Source of the DNA: Streptomyces jeddahensis
GTDB taxonomy: Bacteria > Actinomycetota > Actinomycetes > Streptomycetales > Streptomycetaceae
Assembly (NCBI RefSeq): GCF_001642995.1
Contig: NZ_LOHS01000174.1
Span: 1-64,000, forward strand
DNA: 64,000 nucleotides
Direction of reading: 5' to 3'
Part shown: one piece after another, positions 17,051 to 25,980 of the stretch
Numbering within the stretch: position 1 is the first letter of the stretch
Layout of the letters: each line of letters opens with the position of its first letter
Translations under genes and position numbers: made by a program
Notes under the pieces: generated by a model
Databases searched by the model: none
Seen by the model: only the letters and a program-made list of their open reading frames with translations
Told to the model about the DNA's origin: nothing

Positions 17051-19510
17051 TCAGACCTCGATCGTCGTGCTCAGGCGGCGGTCGGCGGCCGACCGGCCCG
17101 CCTGGATCTCGTACGCCCCGTTCACCACCGTCCAGGTGCCGGACTGCTCGTCCCAGATCTCGAAGGCACGGCGCGGAAGTGCGACGGTGACCTCGGCGGT
17201 CTCGCCGGGTGCCGCCTCGACACCCGCGAAACCGGCCAGCTGGCGCACCGGCCTGTCCGCGCCGGCCTCGACCGGCGCGACGTAGACCTGGACGACCTCG
17301 CGGCCCGCGCGCCCACCGGAGTTCCGGACGCGCACCGTCACCGTCGTGCCGTCCGTCTCGATCGATTCGTACGCCCAGTCGGTGTAGCCGAGGCCGTGGC
17401 CGAAGGGGTACGCGGGGGTGGTGCCCCTCTTGTCCCAGGCGCGGTAGCCGATGAACACATCCTCGGTGTAGTGCAGTTCGCCGTCGACCGGGGTCACCTG
17501 GGTGACGGGGGCGTCCTCGAGGGACACCGGCCAGGTGGTGGGCAGCCGTCCGCCCGGTTCGTATGCGCCGAGCAGGACGTCGGCCAGCGCGGCGCCGCCC
17601 TCCTGGCCCGGGAACCAGCTGAGCAGGACGGCCGCGACGTCCTCGCGCCACGGCAGCTCCACCGGCGAGCCGGAGTTGACGACCACGACCGTGTTCGGGT
17701 TCACGGCGGCCACGGCGCGTACGAGATCGTCCTGGCGGCCGGGGAGCTTCAGGTCCGTGCGGTCGAAGCCCTCGGACTCGACGCGGTCGGTGGTGGCGAC
17801 GACCACGATCGCCGCCTCGGCGTCGCGCGCGGCCTCGACGGCCTCGGCGATCAGCTCGTCGGCGTCGCGCTGCGGCTCGCGGTGGACGAAGGAGAAGCCG
17901 ACGGCCTGGATGGGGGCGTCGTCGATCTTGGCGACGACGCAGTGGAGGGAAACCTCGACCGGCTCGCCCGCCGTCAGCTCGGCCCGGCCGCGCTCGACCG
18001 GCGCCCCGAAGAACGCCTCGAACGGATCCGACTCCGTCCCGAGCCCCTGCGCCCCCTCGAAGAGCACCTCACCGGCGACGGTGAGCCGGAAGCCGCCGAG
18101 GCCGCGGGTGCCGAAGGAGTGGGCGCCGCTCTCGCGCGGGGTGAAGGTGCCGGTGAGTTCGACGCTGTGCAGGGCGTCGTAGGTGACGCCCTCGGGCAGG
18201 TCACTGCCCTGCCACTGGATCTGGCCCCCGGGCACGGAGGTCGTAGCGATGATCTCGCCGGCGGCGTCGCGGCAGACGGCCCGCAGCTCGAACCCCTTCC
18301 CTGCGGCGGCGAGTTCCTCGGTCGGGTCGGCGCCGAGCGCGTACGTCACGGCGCCCGCGGGCAGTGCGGCGGTGAGGCCGTCGAGCGGGGAGACGATGCG
18401 CCTGGGGAAGACGGTCGCGGAGCCGCCGCCGAGCACGCGCGCGTCGCGGGCGGCGGCGCCGAGGAGCGCGATCGTGCGGACGCGGGCCGGGTCGATGGGG
18501 AGGACGGGGTCCCCGCCCTGGACGGCTTCGTTGCGGACGAGGACGAACGACCGGCGGGCGACCTCGCGGGCCAGGGCCTCCCCGTCGATCTCGGCGGGCG
18601 GCTCGGTGACGACCGGTTCGGCGCCTTCCAGGGCGCCGACGCGGGCGGCGAGCCGCAGGACGTTGCGTACGGCCTCGTCGACCTGCGCCTCCTCGACCTC
18701 GCCCGCGCGGACGGCGGCCGCCAGCGCCTCGCCGTACACGGTCGCCGGGCCTGGCATGGCGACGTCCAGACCGCCCTCGATGGCGCCGGTCGTGGACCGG
18801 GCGGCCATCCAGTCCGAGACGTTGAAGCCGTCGAAGCCCCATTCGCCGCGGAGGATCTCGTTCACGAGCTGGCGGTGCTCGGTCATCGTCGTGCCGTTGA
18901 CCGAGTTGTAGGCGGTCATGATGCCCCAGGGGCGGGCGTTCTCGACGATGGCCTCGAAGGGCGCGAGGTACAGCTCGCGCAGGGCACGGGCGGAGACCAC
19001 GTTGTTCACGGTGAAGCGGTCGGTCTCGGCGTCGTTCGCGACGAAGTGCTTGACGGTGGTGCCGACGCCGCCGGACTGCACGCCCTGGACGTACCCGGTG
19101 CCGATGCGGCCCGTCAGATACGGGTCCTCGCTGTACGCCTCGAAGTGGCGGCCGCCGAGCGGCGAGCGGTGCAGATTGACGGTCGGCGCGAGGAGCACGC
19201 GGACGCCCTTGCGGCGCGCCTCCTGCGCGAGCAGGGTGCCGGCGCGGCGGGCGAGGTCCGGGTCCCAGGTGGCGGCGAGCGCCGTGGGGGAAGGCAGCGC
19301 GATGGACGGGTCGTCGGCGGTCCAGCGGACGCCCCGGACGCCGACGGGGCCGTCGGACATCACAAGCGACGCAAGCCCGATCTCCGGCAGCGCGGGCAGC
19401 GACCACATGTCCTGTCCCGCGAGCAGCCGCGCTTTCGCGTCGAGGTCGAGCTTGCCGAGCGCGGCCTGTGCGGCCGCCTCACGGGCCTGGTCTGCGTGGG
19501 TCTCCGCCAC
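17051..19510 (-). CDS. GH3 beta-glucosidase with PA14-like insert
   Basis: An 819-residue cytoplasmic glycoside hydrolase family 3 enzyme. Domain 1 is the TIM barrel, with KHFVAND (154-160) and the nucleophile Asp233 in GFNVSDWMA. Domain 2 is the alpha/beta sandwich. A PA14-like beta domain (about 390-530, with GTFTPRESGAHSFG) is inserted within it, and an Fn3-like domain ends the protein. This layout is that of beta-glucosidases cleaving short glucosides. GTG 19510 is chosen because AGGAGGT (19517-19523) lies 6 nt upstream; ATG 19537 is the longer alternative. No export signal is present, so the substrate would be an imported oligosaccharide. Confidence 0.9.
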   Translation of the reverse strand: MAETHADQAREAAAQAALGKLDLDAKARLLAGQDMWSLPALPEIGLASLVMSDGPVGVRGVRWTADDPSIALPSPTALAATWDPDLARRAGTLLAQEARRKGVRVLLAPTVNLHRSPLGGRHFEAYSEDPYLTGRIGTGYVQGVQSGGVGTTVKHFVANDAETDRFTVNNVVSARALRELYLAPFEAIVENARPWGIMTAYNSVNGTTMTEHRQLVNEILRGEWGFDGFNVSDWMAARSTTGAIEGGLDVAMPGPATVYGEALAAAVRAGEVEEAQVDEAVRNVLRLAARVGALEGAEPVVTEPPAEIDGEALAREVARRSFVLVRNEAVQGGDPVLPIDPARVRTIALLGAAARDARVLGGGSATVFPRRIVSPLDGLTAALPAGAVTYALGADPTEELAAAGKGFELRAVCRDAAGEIIATTSVPGGQIQWQGSDLPEGVTYDALHSVELTGTFTPRESGAHSFGTRGLGGFRLTVAGEVLFEGAQGLGTESDPFEAFFGAPVERGRAELTAGEPVEVSLHCVVAKIDDAPIQAVGFSFVHREPQRDADELIAEAVEAARDAEAAIVVVATTDRVESEGFDRTDLKLPGRQDDLVRAVAAVNPNTVVVVNSGSPVELPWREDVAAVLLSWFPGQEGGAALADVLLGAYEPGGRLPTTWPVSLEDAPVTQVTPVDGELHYTEDVFIGYRAWDKRGTTPAYPFGHGLGYTDWAYESIETDGTTVTVRVRNSGGRAGREVVQVYVAPVEAGADRPVRQLAGFAGVEAAPGETAEVTVALPRRAFEIWDEQSGTWTVVNGAYEIQAGRSAADRRLSTTIEV

Positions 19511-19636
19511 GGTGGCACCTCCTCGTTGAAGCCCCATGAGCGTCCTTCATCGCGCACCCGGCAACCTGTAGGGCGGTAGGTATCGTTATTTTCTCGTTAC
19601 GGGGAGATGCCAGGGGCGGGAGCCGACAGGGCGCTG

Positions 19637-19691
19637 TTGACATGCAGCTGGTTGGCTGCCTATTTTTCATGCAGCCGAATGGCTGCATGAA
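19637..19691 (+). promoter_or_regulatory. Promoter with two equally spaced ArsR operator dyads
   Basis: A near-consensus -35 TTGACA (19637-19642) and -10 TATTTT (19661-19666) are 18 bp apart. CATGCAGC-N6-GCTGC sits in the spacer (from 19641). A second, perfect copy TTCATGCAGCC-GAAT-GGCTGCATGAA (19666-19691) follows. The N6 spacing is identical in both. This is a strong candidate autoregulatory site for the ArsR-SRPBCC protein encoded directly downstream. Confidence 0.8.
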
Positions 19692-19708
19692 TGGGGTGGC
19701 GAGAGACG

Positions 19709-20506
19709 ATGGACGAGGTGTTCAGGGCACTGGCCGATCCCAGCCGCCGCAGGCTGCTGGACAGCCTGAACGCGTGCAACGGGCAGAGCCTGCGCGAACT
19801 GTGCGCCGGGCTGTCCATGGCCCGCCAGTCCGTCAGCAAGCACCTCGCGGTACTGGAGGCGGCGAACCTGGTGACCACGGTGCGGCGCGGCCGGGAGAAG
19901 CTGCACTACCTCAACGCGGAACCGATCAACGCCATCGCCGAGCGCTGGATCGGCCAGTACGACCATGAGCGGGTGCGCGCGCTCGCCGACCTCAAGCGAG
20001 CATTGGAGCAAGAGCCCATGACCAGCAACGAGTTCGTCTACACGACCTACATCAACACCACACCGGAACGGCTCTGGCAGGCCCTGACCGACCCGGCGTT
20101 CACCCGCCGCTACTGGGGCGTGGCGTTCGAGACCGACTGGGCTCCCGGTTCGGCGATGGTCTGGGAGCAGGGCGGCGAGAAGACCGCCGACCCCGCCCAG
20201 GTCGTCCTCGAGTCCGAGCCCGGCCGCCGGTTGTCCTACACCTGGCACACCTTCACACCGGAGTGGGCGAAGGCCGCCGGGGTGAGCGACGACGTGCTCG
20301 CCCGGGTCTCCGCCGAGCGCCGCTCCAAGGTGACCTTCGAGATCGAACCGCTCGGGCAGATGGTCAGGCTGACCGTGGTGCACGACGGCTTCGATCCCGG
20401 GAGCACCGTGCTGGACATGATCCGCGGCGGCTGGCCGGCGCTGCTGTCCAGCCTCAAGACGCTGCTGGAGACGGGCGAGGCGCTGCCGGAGCCCGCGTCC
20501 GAGTAG
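19709..20506 (+). CDS. ArsR-type regulator fused to an SRPBCC/AHSA1 domain
   Basis: A 265-residue fusion. Residues 1-90 are an ArsR winged helix (MDEVFRALADPSRRRLL; MARQSVSKHLAVLEAANLV). Residues about 104-260 are an AHSA1-like SRPBCC lipid/ligand-binding fold (TSNEFVYTTYINTTPERLWQ to ALPEPASE). In many actinobacteria the two parts are separate adjacent genes (an ArsR repressor and a START-like effector); here they are one frame, with an internal ATG at 20018 marking the likely junction. The ligand could be a small hydrophobic compound. It has no metal-binding Cys set. ATG 19709 is the first Met after the operator region; an upstream in-frame start at 19691 would lie inside the dyad. Confidence 0.85.
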   Translation: MDEVFRALADPSRRRLLDSLNACNGQSLRELCAGLSMARQSVSKHLAVLEAANLVTTVRRGREKLHYLNAEPINAIAERWIGQYDHERVRALADLKRALEQEPMTSNEFVYTTYINTTPERLWQALTDPAFTRRYWGVAFETDWAPGSAMVWEQGGEKTADPAQVVLESEPGRRLSYTWHTFTPEWAKAAGVSDDVLARVSAERRSKVTFEIEPLGQMVRLTVVHDGFDPGSTVLDMIRGGWPALLSSLKTLLETGEALPEPASE

Positions 20507-20585
20507 CCGCGGCTGCTGTACTGGTCCGGCTGAGCCCCCACCGGCGAACGAGACGGCTGCAGCGGAACGGAAGGAAGCCCACACC

Positions 20586-21143
20586 ATGGCCACCAGGGCA
20601 CGAAGCGAGGAGCGCCGTGCGGAGATCCTGCGCGCCGCTCTCGAGGTGATCGCCGAGCGCGGTTACCGGGGCGCCAGCCTGGCCGCGGTCGCCGAGCGGG
20701 TCGGCCTCACACAGCAGGGGCTGCTGCACTACTTCCCCACCAAGGAGGCGCTGCTCATCGCCGTACTGGAGGAACGCGACCAGTGGGACTCGGTGCCCGA
20801 CTCCCAGTGGCGGCTCGACCTGCTGGGCTCGCTCGTCGAGTACAACGCGATGCGGCGCGGCATCGTGCAGACCTTCTCGGCCCTGCTGGGCGAGAGCGTC
20901 GCGGAGGGGCATCCGGCGCGGGAGTTCTTCACCCGGCGGTACGCCGCGGTGCGCGGCAGCATGGCGCAGGTGCTGCGCGCCGAGTACGGCGACCGGCTGC
21001 CCGGAGGGCTGACCCCCGAGCAGGCCGCTCCGCTGATGGTGGCGGTGATGGACGGGCTGCAGTTCCAGTGGCTCCTCGACCCGGACGCGGTGGACATGCC
21101 GGACGCGTTCCGGGACTTCCTCCGGCTGCTGAGCGGCGACTGA
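20586..21143 (+). CDS. TetR-family regulator
   Basis: A 185-residue TetR regulator. The HTH spans about residues 10-56 (RAEILRAALEVIAERGYRGA, then LTQQGLLHYFPTKEALL). The C-terminal domain resembles the BetI/YerO-like class, but the ligand is unknown. GGAAGGAAG lies about 8 nt before ATG 20586. No obvious target stands beside it. A short stretch on the opposite strand just downstream (21150-21235) has Streptomyces-like codons for a hydrophobic segment and may be what is left of a membrane-protein gene. Confidence 0.85.
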   Translation: MATRARSEERRAEILRAALEVIAERGYRGASLAAVAERVGLTQQGLLHYFPTKEALLIAVLEERDQWDSVPDSQWRLDLLGSLVEYNAMRRGIVQTFSALLGESVAEGHPAREFFTRRYAAVRGSMAQVLRAEYGDRLPGGLTPEQAAPLMVAVMDGLQFQWLLDPDAVDMPDAFRDFLRLLSGD

Positions 21144-21149
21144 CCCGCG

Positions 21150-21235
21150 AACTGGGGTGCGGGAGCCGGTGCGACGGGGCGAACGTCAGGCTGATGCCCA
21201 GACCCGCGAGGACCGTGATGACGGCGACGGCATCA
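21150..21235 (-). pseudogene. Possible remnant of a membrane-protein gene
   Basis: On the minus strand, one frame between the convergent TetR and EI24 stop codons reads DAVAVITVLAGLGISLTFAP with almost all third positions G or C. It is a hydrophobic segment of the kind found in transporter helices. There is no start codon and the frame runs on into antisense of the TetR gene, so it is at most a relic. It could be chance. Confidence 0.2.
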
Positions 21236-21241
21236 GTTCGG

Positions 21242-22066
21242 TCATGAGACGGCTGACTCCCCCTCCGCTATCTCCTCGTCGGCCTGGTCGCGCTGTTCCT
21301 TGTCGGCGGGGTGGTCCCGGGTGTCCTCGCCCAGCAGATCCCGCGCCATCAGCGTCGCCCCCGCCACCGCGCCCGGCATCAGGAACACCGCGACGAAGGG
21401 AACGAGGAACGAGACAGCCAGCGGAGCGCCGAAGCCCCAGGCCAGAGGCTTGCGGCCGCGCAACAGAGCGAGGCGGTCGCGGAGTTCGACGCCGCGGCGC
21501 TGCATCGCGACCGACACGAGCTCCTGGCTGAGGAAGAACCCGGTGACGAAGAAACCGAGCACGGGGATCACCGTCTGGCCGACGACGGGGATGAACCCGA
21601 GGGCGAAGAGCAGCACGCCCCAGAGTCCGGCCCGTACGAGGACGCGCAGGCTGTCCCGCGCGGAGATCCACAGCTCCCGCCAGAGCGGCAGCCCCGACTC
21701 CGGCGCGGTGCCGTCCGGCGACACGGAGCGGTCGACCCTCTCGGACAGCGCCTCGTAGAAGGGCTGTCCGACGAGCAGGGTCACCGCCGTGAAGGTGAGG
21801 ACGGCGAGCAGCAGCCCCAGCGCGAACAGGACGGCGGTCAGGAAGCCGCGGAACAGGCCGAGCCAGGGCGAGGACCAGTCGTCGGCGAAGGGCGTGGCCC
21901 AGCCGACGAAGTCCCCGCCCCAGAGGGCGAGCGCGGTCAGTGCGGCGGCGTACAGCAGGAGGGTGATCAGGCCGGGCAGCAGCCCGAATCCGTACTGCCG
22001 CCCGTGCCGGGCCACCCACCGCTGTCCCTTGACCAAGTACGCGAATCCCGCCCCAAGATCGTGCAT
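21242..22066 (-). CDS. EI24 domain-containing membrane protein (CysZ-like)
   Basis: A 274-residue integral membrane protein with about six hydrophobic segments and the EI24/CysZ pattern, including the amphipathic LVGQPFYEALSERVD block and VGQTVIPVLGFFVTGFFLSQELV. CysZ members transport sulfate in gammaproteobacteria; actinobacterial EI24 proteins are uncharacterised. The C-terminus is acidic and soluble. ATG 22066 lies 7 nt after TAAGGT (22074-22079, minus strand), a leaderless arrangement. The neighbouring carboxypeptidase on the same strand ends 66 nt upstream. Confidence 0.8.
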   Translation of the reverse strand: MHDLGAGFAYLVKGQRWVARHGRQYGFGLLPGLITLLLYAAALTALALWGGDFVGWATPFADDWSSPWLGLFRGFLTAVLFALGLLLAVLTFTAVTLLVGQPFYEALSERVDRSVSPDGTAPESGLPLWRELWISARDSLRVLVRAGLWGVLLFALGFIPVVGQTVIPVLGFFVTGFFLSQELVSVAMQRRGVELRDRLALLRGRKPLAWGFGAPLAVSFLVPFVAVFLMPGAVAGATLMARDLLGEDTRDHPADKEQRDQADEEIAEGESAVS

Positions 22067-22132
22067 AGGGCGCACCTTACCGGGCGAGCCCCTTGGTCGG
22101 GCGCCTTGGGCGGGCACCGGTCTGGGCACACA

Positions 22133-24727
22133 TCAACGCGGCATCAGCAAGGCCCTCCCCACCTGTGCGAACAGGCCCTTGGGATGGGCCCGGAACAGCG
22201 GCTCTGTGCCGAAGAGCACGACACGCGTACCGTCGGCGTCGCCGCTCACCACGGACGCCTGCCCGGCGGCCGCCGCAGGCCCGCCGCTCCCGTCGTCCAG
22301 AGCCCGCCAGTGGCCCGACACGAGCGGATCCTCGGCTGCGTACAACTGCTCGACGCGCACCCCGGATCCGAGGTCCGTGAACCACATCGGCGAGTACACG
22401 AAGCTGTGGTCGGGCGCGCCCGCGGTGACGGTGCCGCCGGCCGTGTTGACCACGCGCACCACGCCGTTGGCGTCTCCGTTGCCGGTGACGGGCTTCACCG
22501 CGAGCAGCCCGGCGTCGGCGTTGAGCGCGGCGCCGGTCGCCCCGCGTCCGACGAAGCCTCCGCCGGCGGCGAGGAACGCGTCGAGCCCGGCCCGCGCGGA
22601 CGGGTTCAGCTGGTCACGGTCCAGCCCGGCCGAGACGAACAGCACGTCCGCCTTCGCCCAGTCGAATCCGGCGTTGAGGATCGCCGTGGACACCGGCACC
22701 ACGTCGAAGTTCATCTCCCGCAGCGCGAAGAGTTCGCCGGCCGTGACGGCGGCCGCGACCCTGGTGCGGTGCAGCACGGCCCCGCCATCGGTCTTCGTGG
22801 CGTCGAAGGCCACGCCGTACGTCTCCGCGAGCGCCGCGGCCTTCGTGCGGGCCGACGACGGCACGATCACGCCGCTTCCGTCGTCCGCCTGCCGCACCGG
22901 AATCCCGTCGGCGAGGAGGGAGTTGAGGGCGGCGATCTCCCGCGGGTCGTCCAGCCGCAGCCGCAGGTCGCCGCTCGGCGCCACGTAGCCGGTGTTCGCG
23001 GCAGCATGGACCGTACGCGCCGGGACCGCGGACAGGTCCCCCGGCCCGCGCACCGTCTCGACCGTCGCGCCCCACAGCCGCCCCAGGCTCCACCCGGAGA
23101 TGTCGTACATCGTGGACACCTTGTCGCTGATGTCCCGCCCGTCCGCGAGGATCACGTTCGCGAGGCCCCGCTTGGACTGGTGCATGTCGACGACGTACGA
23201 GCCCTTCGCGTACGACCGGCCGGCCAGCCGGAAGGCGCGGGTCGCGCGCTCCACGCTGACGTCGTTGGCGAGCAGGTGGTCCACCAGCCGTGCCGCGGCC
23301 GTCGCCGACCGCTGGGCGCGCCCGCCCGCCGGGATGACGTAGGCACGCGGGAAGTCGGTCGTGTACACGTCCTCCGGGCCGATGCCCGGCACGCCCGGCA
23401 CCGTCTCCTCCGACACGGGCACCTGGGCGGCGCCCGCCGCGCCCCGCCGGAAGACCTCGATCTGGTCGGCGATCAGGGCGGTCCTGTGCGCCTCGGTGTA
23501 GGCGAGGGTGGCGCGCATGGCCGCGCCCGCGATGTCCACGTTGATGCCTGCCCTGCGCCGCAGTTCGCCGACGGGCAGCTCGTCGTACTCGTCGTTGTTG
23601 ACGGCCATCGGGAACTCGATGGTGTGCGCGGCGACCGCGCCGTGGAACGGCATGTACTGCGGCGTGAAGATCGGCGGCCAGTCGTCCCAGCCCTCCGCCT
23701 GGTCCCGGAACGGGATCTGGGCGGGCTCGACGCCGTCCTTCGCGGGCGTGTAGCCGAGGCCGTTGACGGCGGCCTCCATGCCGAGGGCGTTGGCGTAGGT
23801 GTGCTTCAGGAAGAGGTCGTACTCGTAGTTCTCGCCGTGCGGGGGCGTCGTCGGCTCGATCAGGGTGCCGTTGACGTATCCGTGCAGGTCGAGCATCACG
23901 GCGGGCTGCTTGTCGATCGCGATCTGCCGGATCGCGCGGGCCTCCGGCTGGGACGCGGTGATGAAGTCGCGGTTGAGGTCGAAGCCGTTGGCATTGGCGC
24001 GCGTTCCGGCGATACGGCCGTCGGGGTTGGCGGTGATGTTGAAGTAGAGGCGGTTGTGCGCGAGCAGTTCGGCTGTCGCGGAGTCCTTCGCCTTCGCGAG
24101 CTGCTCGACGAGTTCCAGGGCTGCGTCCGTGCCCTCCCACTCGTTGCCGTGGATGTTGTTGTTGATGAACACGGGCGTCTTGTAGGAGGACTTGACGGTC
24201 TGGTCCTTGGCCGCGGCCGCGGGCGCGTTCTCGATGAGTTCGCGCATGCGTTCCTGCCGGGCCGCCTCGCGGGCCGACTCGGGCGCCGTGACCGTGACCA
24301 GGTACAGCGGATGTCCGCCGGCCGAACGGCCAGCGATCTCCACGCTCACGCGGTCGCCGAGGCGCTGCAGGGCGTTCAGCTTCGGAGCGATGGCGTGATA
24401 CGGCGTCAGGCCGAGCTTGATGGACTTGTCGGCCGGGTTCTCCGGCTCCGAGGGGAGGATCTGGCGGCGCGGGTAGCCGAGTTGGGACCCAGAGTCGGAT
24501 TCGGCTCCCCGGCCGGAGAGGTCCGGTGCCGGCTCGGTGAGGGCGCGCTCCGCCGCGGCCTCGGAGGCGCTGGCTGCCCGGTCGGGGGCGAGCGGTGAGC
24601 CCTCACGCAGGGCAGGGCTGCCCGGCTTCGGGACGGGATCGGCGACGGCACCGCCCGGGGCCAGCAGCAGGGTGCTCACCGCAGTGGCGATCGTGAGGGC
24701 GGTCAGGGCAGGTCTCGGTCTGTGCAC
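22133..24727 (-). CDS. Secreted M14-family zinc carboxypeptidase
   Basis: An 864-residue exported metallopeptidase. Residues 1-29 are a Sec signal peptide (LTIATAVSTLLLAPGGAVA). The catalytic domain (about 105-400) has zinc ligands His193 and Glu196 (NIHGNEWEG), His282 (MLDLHGYVNG) and the catalytic Glu371 (HTIEFPM), as in the carboxypeptidase A/T family. About 450 further residues form beta-rich and Rossmann-like regions often found in large actinobacterial M14 proteins. GTG 24727 has AGGAGG at 24733-24738. The product should trim extracellular peptides or wall fragments. A 20-bp tandem duplication lies in its 5' leader. Confidence 0.9.
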   Translation of the reverse strand: MHRPRPALTALTIATAVSTLLLAPGGAVADPVPKPGSPALREGSPLAPDRAASASEAAAERALTEPAPDLSGRGAESDSGSQLGYPRRQILPSEPENPADKSIKLGLTPYHAIAPKLNALQRLGDRVSVEIAGRSAGGHPLYLVTVTAPESAREAARQERMRELIENAPAAAAKDQTVKSSYKTPVFINNNIHGNEWEGTDAALELVEQLAKAKDSATAELLAHNRLYFNITANPDGRIAGTRANANGFDLNRDFITASQPEARAIRQIAIDKQPAVMLDLHGYVNGTLIEPTTPPHGENYEYDLFLKHTYANALGMEAAVNGLGYTPAKDGVEPAQIPFRDQAEGWDDWPPIFTPQYMPFHGAVAAHTIEFPMAVNNDEYDELPVGELRRRAGINVDIAGAAMRATLAYTEAHRTALIADQIEVFRRGAAGAAQVPVSEETVPGVPGIGPEDVYTTDFPRAYVIPAGGRAQRSATAAARLVDHLLANDVSVERATRAFRLAGRSYAKGSYVVDMHQSKRGLANVILADGRDISDKVSTMYDISGWSLGRLWGATVETVRGPGDLSAVPARTVHAAANTGYVAPSGDLRLRLDDPREIAALNSLLADGIPVRQADDGSGVIVPSSARTKAAALAETYGVAFDATKTDGGAVLHRTRVAAAVTAGELFALREMNFDVVPVSTAILNAGFDWAKADVLFVSAGLDRDQLNPSARAGLDAFLAAGGGFVGRGATGAALNADAGLLAVKPVTGNGDANGVVRVVNTAGGTVTAGAPDHSFVYSPMWFTDLGSGVRVEQLYAAEDPLVSGHWRALDDGSGGPAAAAGQASVVSGDADGTRVVLFGTEPLFRAHPKGLFAQVGRALLMPR

Positions 24728-24750
24728 ACGGGCCTCCTGTGGGGTTCCCG

Positions 24751-24790
24751 GGACTCCTGAGATCGGTACGGGACTCCTGAGATCGGTACG
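24751..24790. repeat. Perfect 20-bp tandem duplication in a 5' leader
   Basis: GGACTCCTGAGATCGGTACG occurs twice in direct succession (24751-24770 and 24771-24790), between the candidate carboxypeptidase promoter (TTGTTG 24817-24822, TACACC 24794-24799, 17-bp spacer, minus strand) and its AGGAGG site. It lengthens the leader by exactly 20 nt and is probably recent. Confidence 0.8.
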
Positions 24791-24938
24791 CGAGGTGTAT
24801 CGGTTCAACTCACGGACAACAAGAGGGCCTTGGCACATCGGACGCCCCCTGTGGAACCCGTACGTTCATGTGGGGAGGGCATGCTGAGGGCCGACCCGGC
24901 CGCCGCCGCGGGGCCGCACCGGAGCAACGAGGAGGGTC

Positions 24939-25872
24939 ATGAACCCGATCCCCACCCGGATCCCCACCCCGATCACCATCCCGATCCGGATTCCGATCCC
25001 GACTCCGGACCACGCCCGGATCGTCCATCCCCGGTGTGGAGTCCGTGGCGCGCCTGGCGCGCAGCACGGGCGAGCTGTCGGGCCGGCTGTTCGACACCGC
25101 GGGGAACATCACGCGGATCGTCGCCAACACGCTTGATCCTCGCGACGGTTCGGGCGCGCAGACGCTGCGCATGCTGCAGCAGACCACCGCGGAACTCGCC
25201 GAGGCCAGCGGGTCGCCGCAGGCGCAGGAGGCCTTCTACCGGATCGTGGACACGCTCACGCGGCTCGGCACGACCGGTGCGCCGCTGGCCGTCCACCCCG
25301 TGAGCCGGCCCGCGCAGGCGCTGCTCACGGCGCTCGGGGACAGCCTGCTGCCGGTGCTGGACGCGGTGGAGCCCGCGGTCGAGGAGTGGGCGGCGGCGAT
25401 CGACGAGCTGGTCGACGCGTCGTCGCCCCTGCTGCCGGCCGCGGCCGGGGCGGCGGCCGGGGCGCTGCTCCTCCTCACACCCGTACTGCTGGCCGCCGCC
25501 GATGTGCTGCGTGACTCGGGTCCCGAGCTGCAGCGGATGGCCGACGCGCTCACGGCGGCGCTCGCCCCGCTGCTGCCGATCCAGGTCGCGCTGGCCGAAC
25601 GGGCGGCAGCCGCCGGGGCCGGGGTGGTCCGCTCCGCGCTTCCGCCCCTCGCGGACCTCACGGAGGCCGCGGCCCAGGCCATGAAGACGTTCCGCCCTGT
25701 CCTCGTCGCGGGCGAGGAGCTCCTGGTCTCCGGCCTGGAGCAGCTCCAGCCGCTCCTCCTCGCCACGGCGGCCCACACGGGCCGCCTGGCCCGCGCCGCG
25801 GCCGTCCGCGTCACCGCGGCGGCTTCGCCTGCGGCGGACCAGGGGGTGGTGGTGGCGGTCCACGCGACGTGA
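24939..25872 (+). CDS. Hypothetical helical protein, N-terminus possibly frameshifted
   Basis: The main frame (GTG 25036 to 25872, 278 residues) encodes an Ala/Leu-rich, mostly helical protein starting ESVARLARSTGELSGRLFDT, with one strongly hydrophobic segment (about 130-155). I do not recognise the family. The best start signal is elsewhere: AGGAGG (24930-24935) precedes ATG 24939, which opens another frame with excellent GC3 and a Pro/Ile/Thr repeat (MNPIPTRIPTPITIPIRIPI). That frame needs one shift before 25036 to join the main one. Either the gene starts at GTG 25036, or a frameshift in the CCGATCC-rich repeat has split it. Coordinates cover both; function unknown. Confidence 0.55.
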
Positions 25873-25980
25873 CGGCTTGGTGGCGGATCGGCGGGGTCCG
25901 CTGGGTCGCCCGGGTCCGCGGGTCCGCCGGCCCCCCAAATGTCGGCTGGGGGCGGAGCCACCACCCAGGCGGCAGCCCCG

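Noticed and set aside
16862..19579. 905-residue plus-strand ORF opposite the GH3 gene
   Set aside because: Antisense shadow; the GH3 nucleophile motif and Shine-Dalgarno are on the minus strand.
21311..24598. 1095-residue plus-strand ORF opposite the EI24 and M14 genes
   Set aside because: It runs antisense to two recognisable genes with signal peptide and catalytic motifs and has no domain or codon bias of its own.
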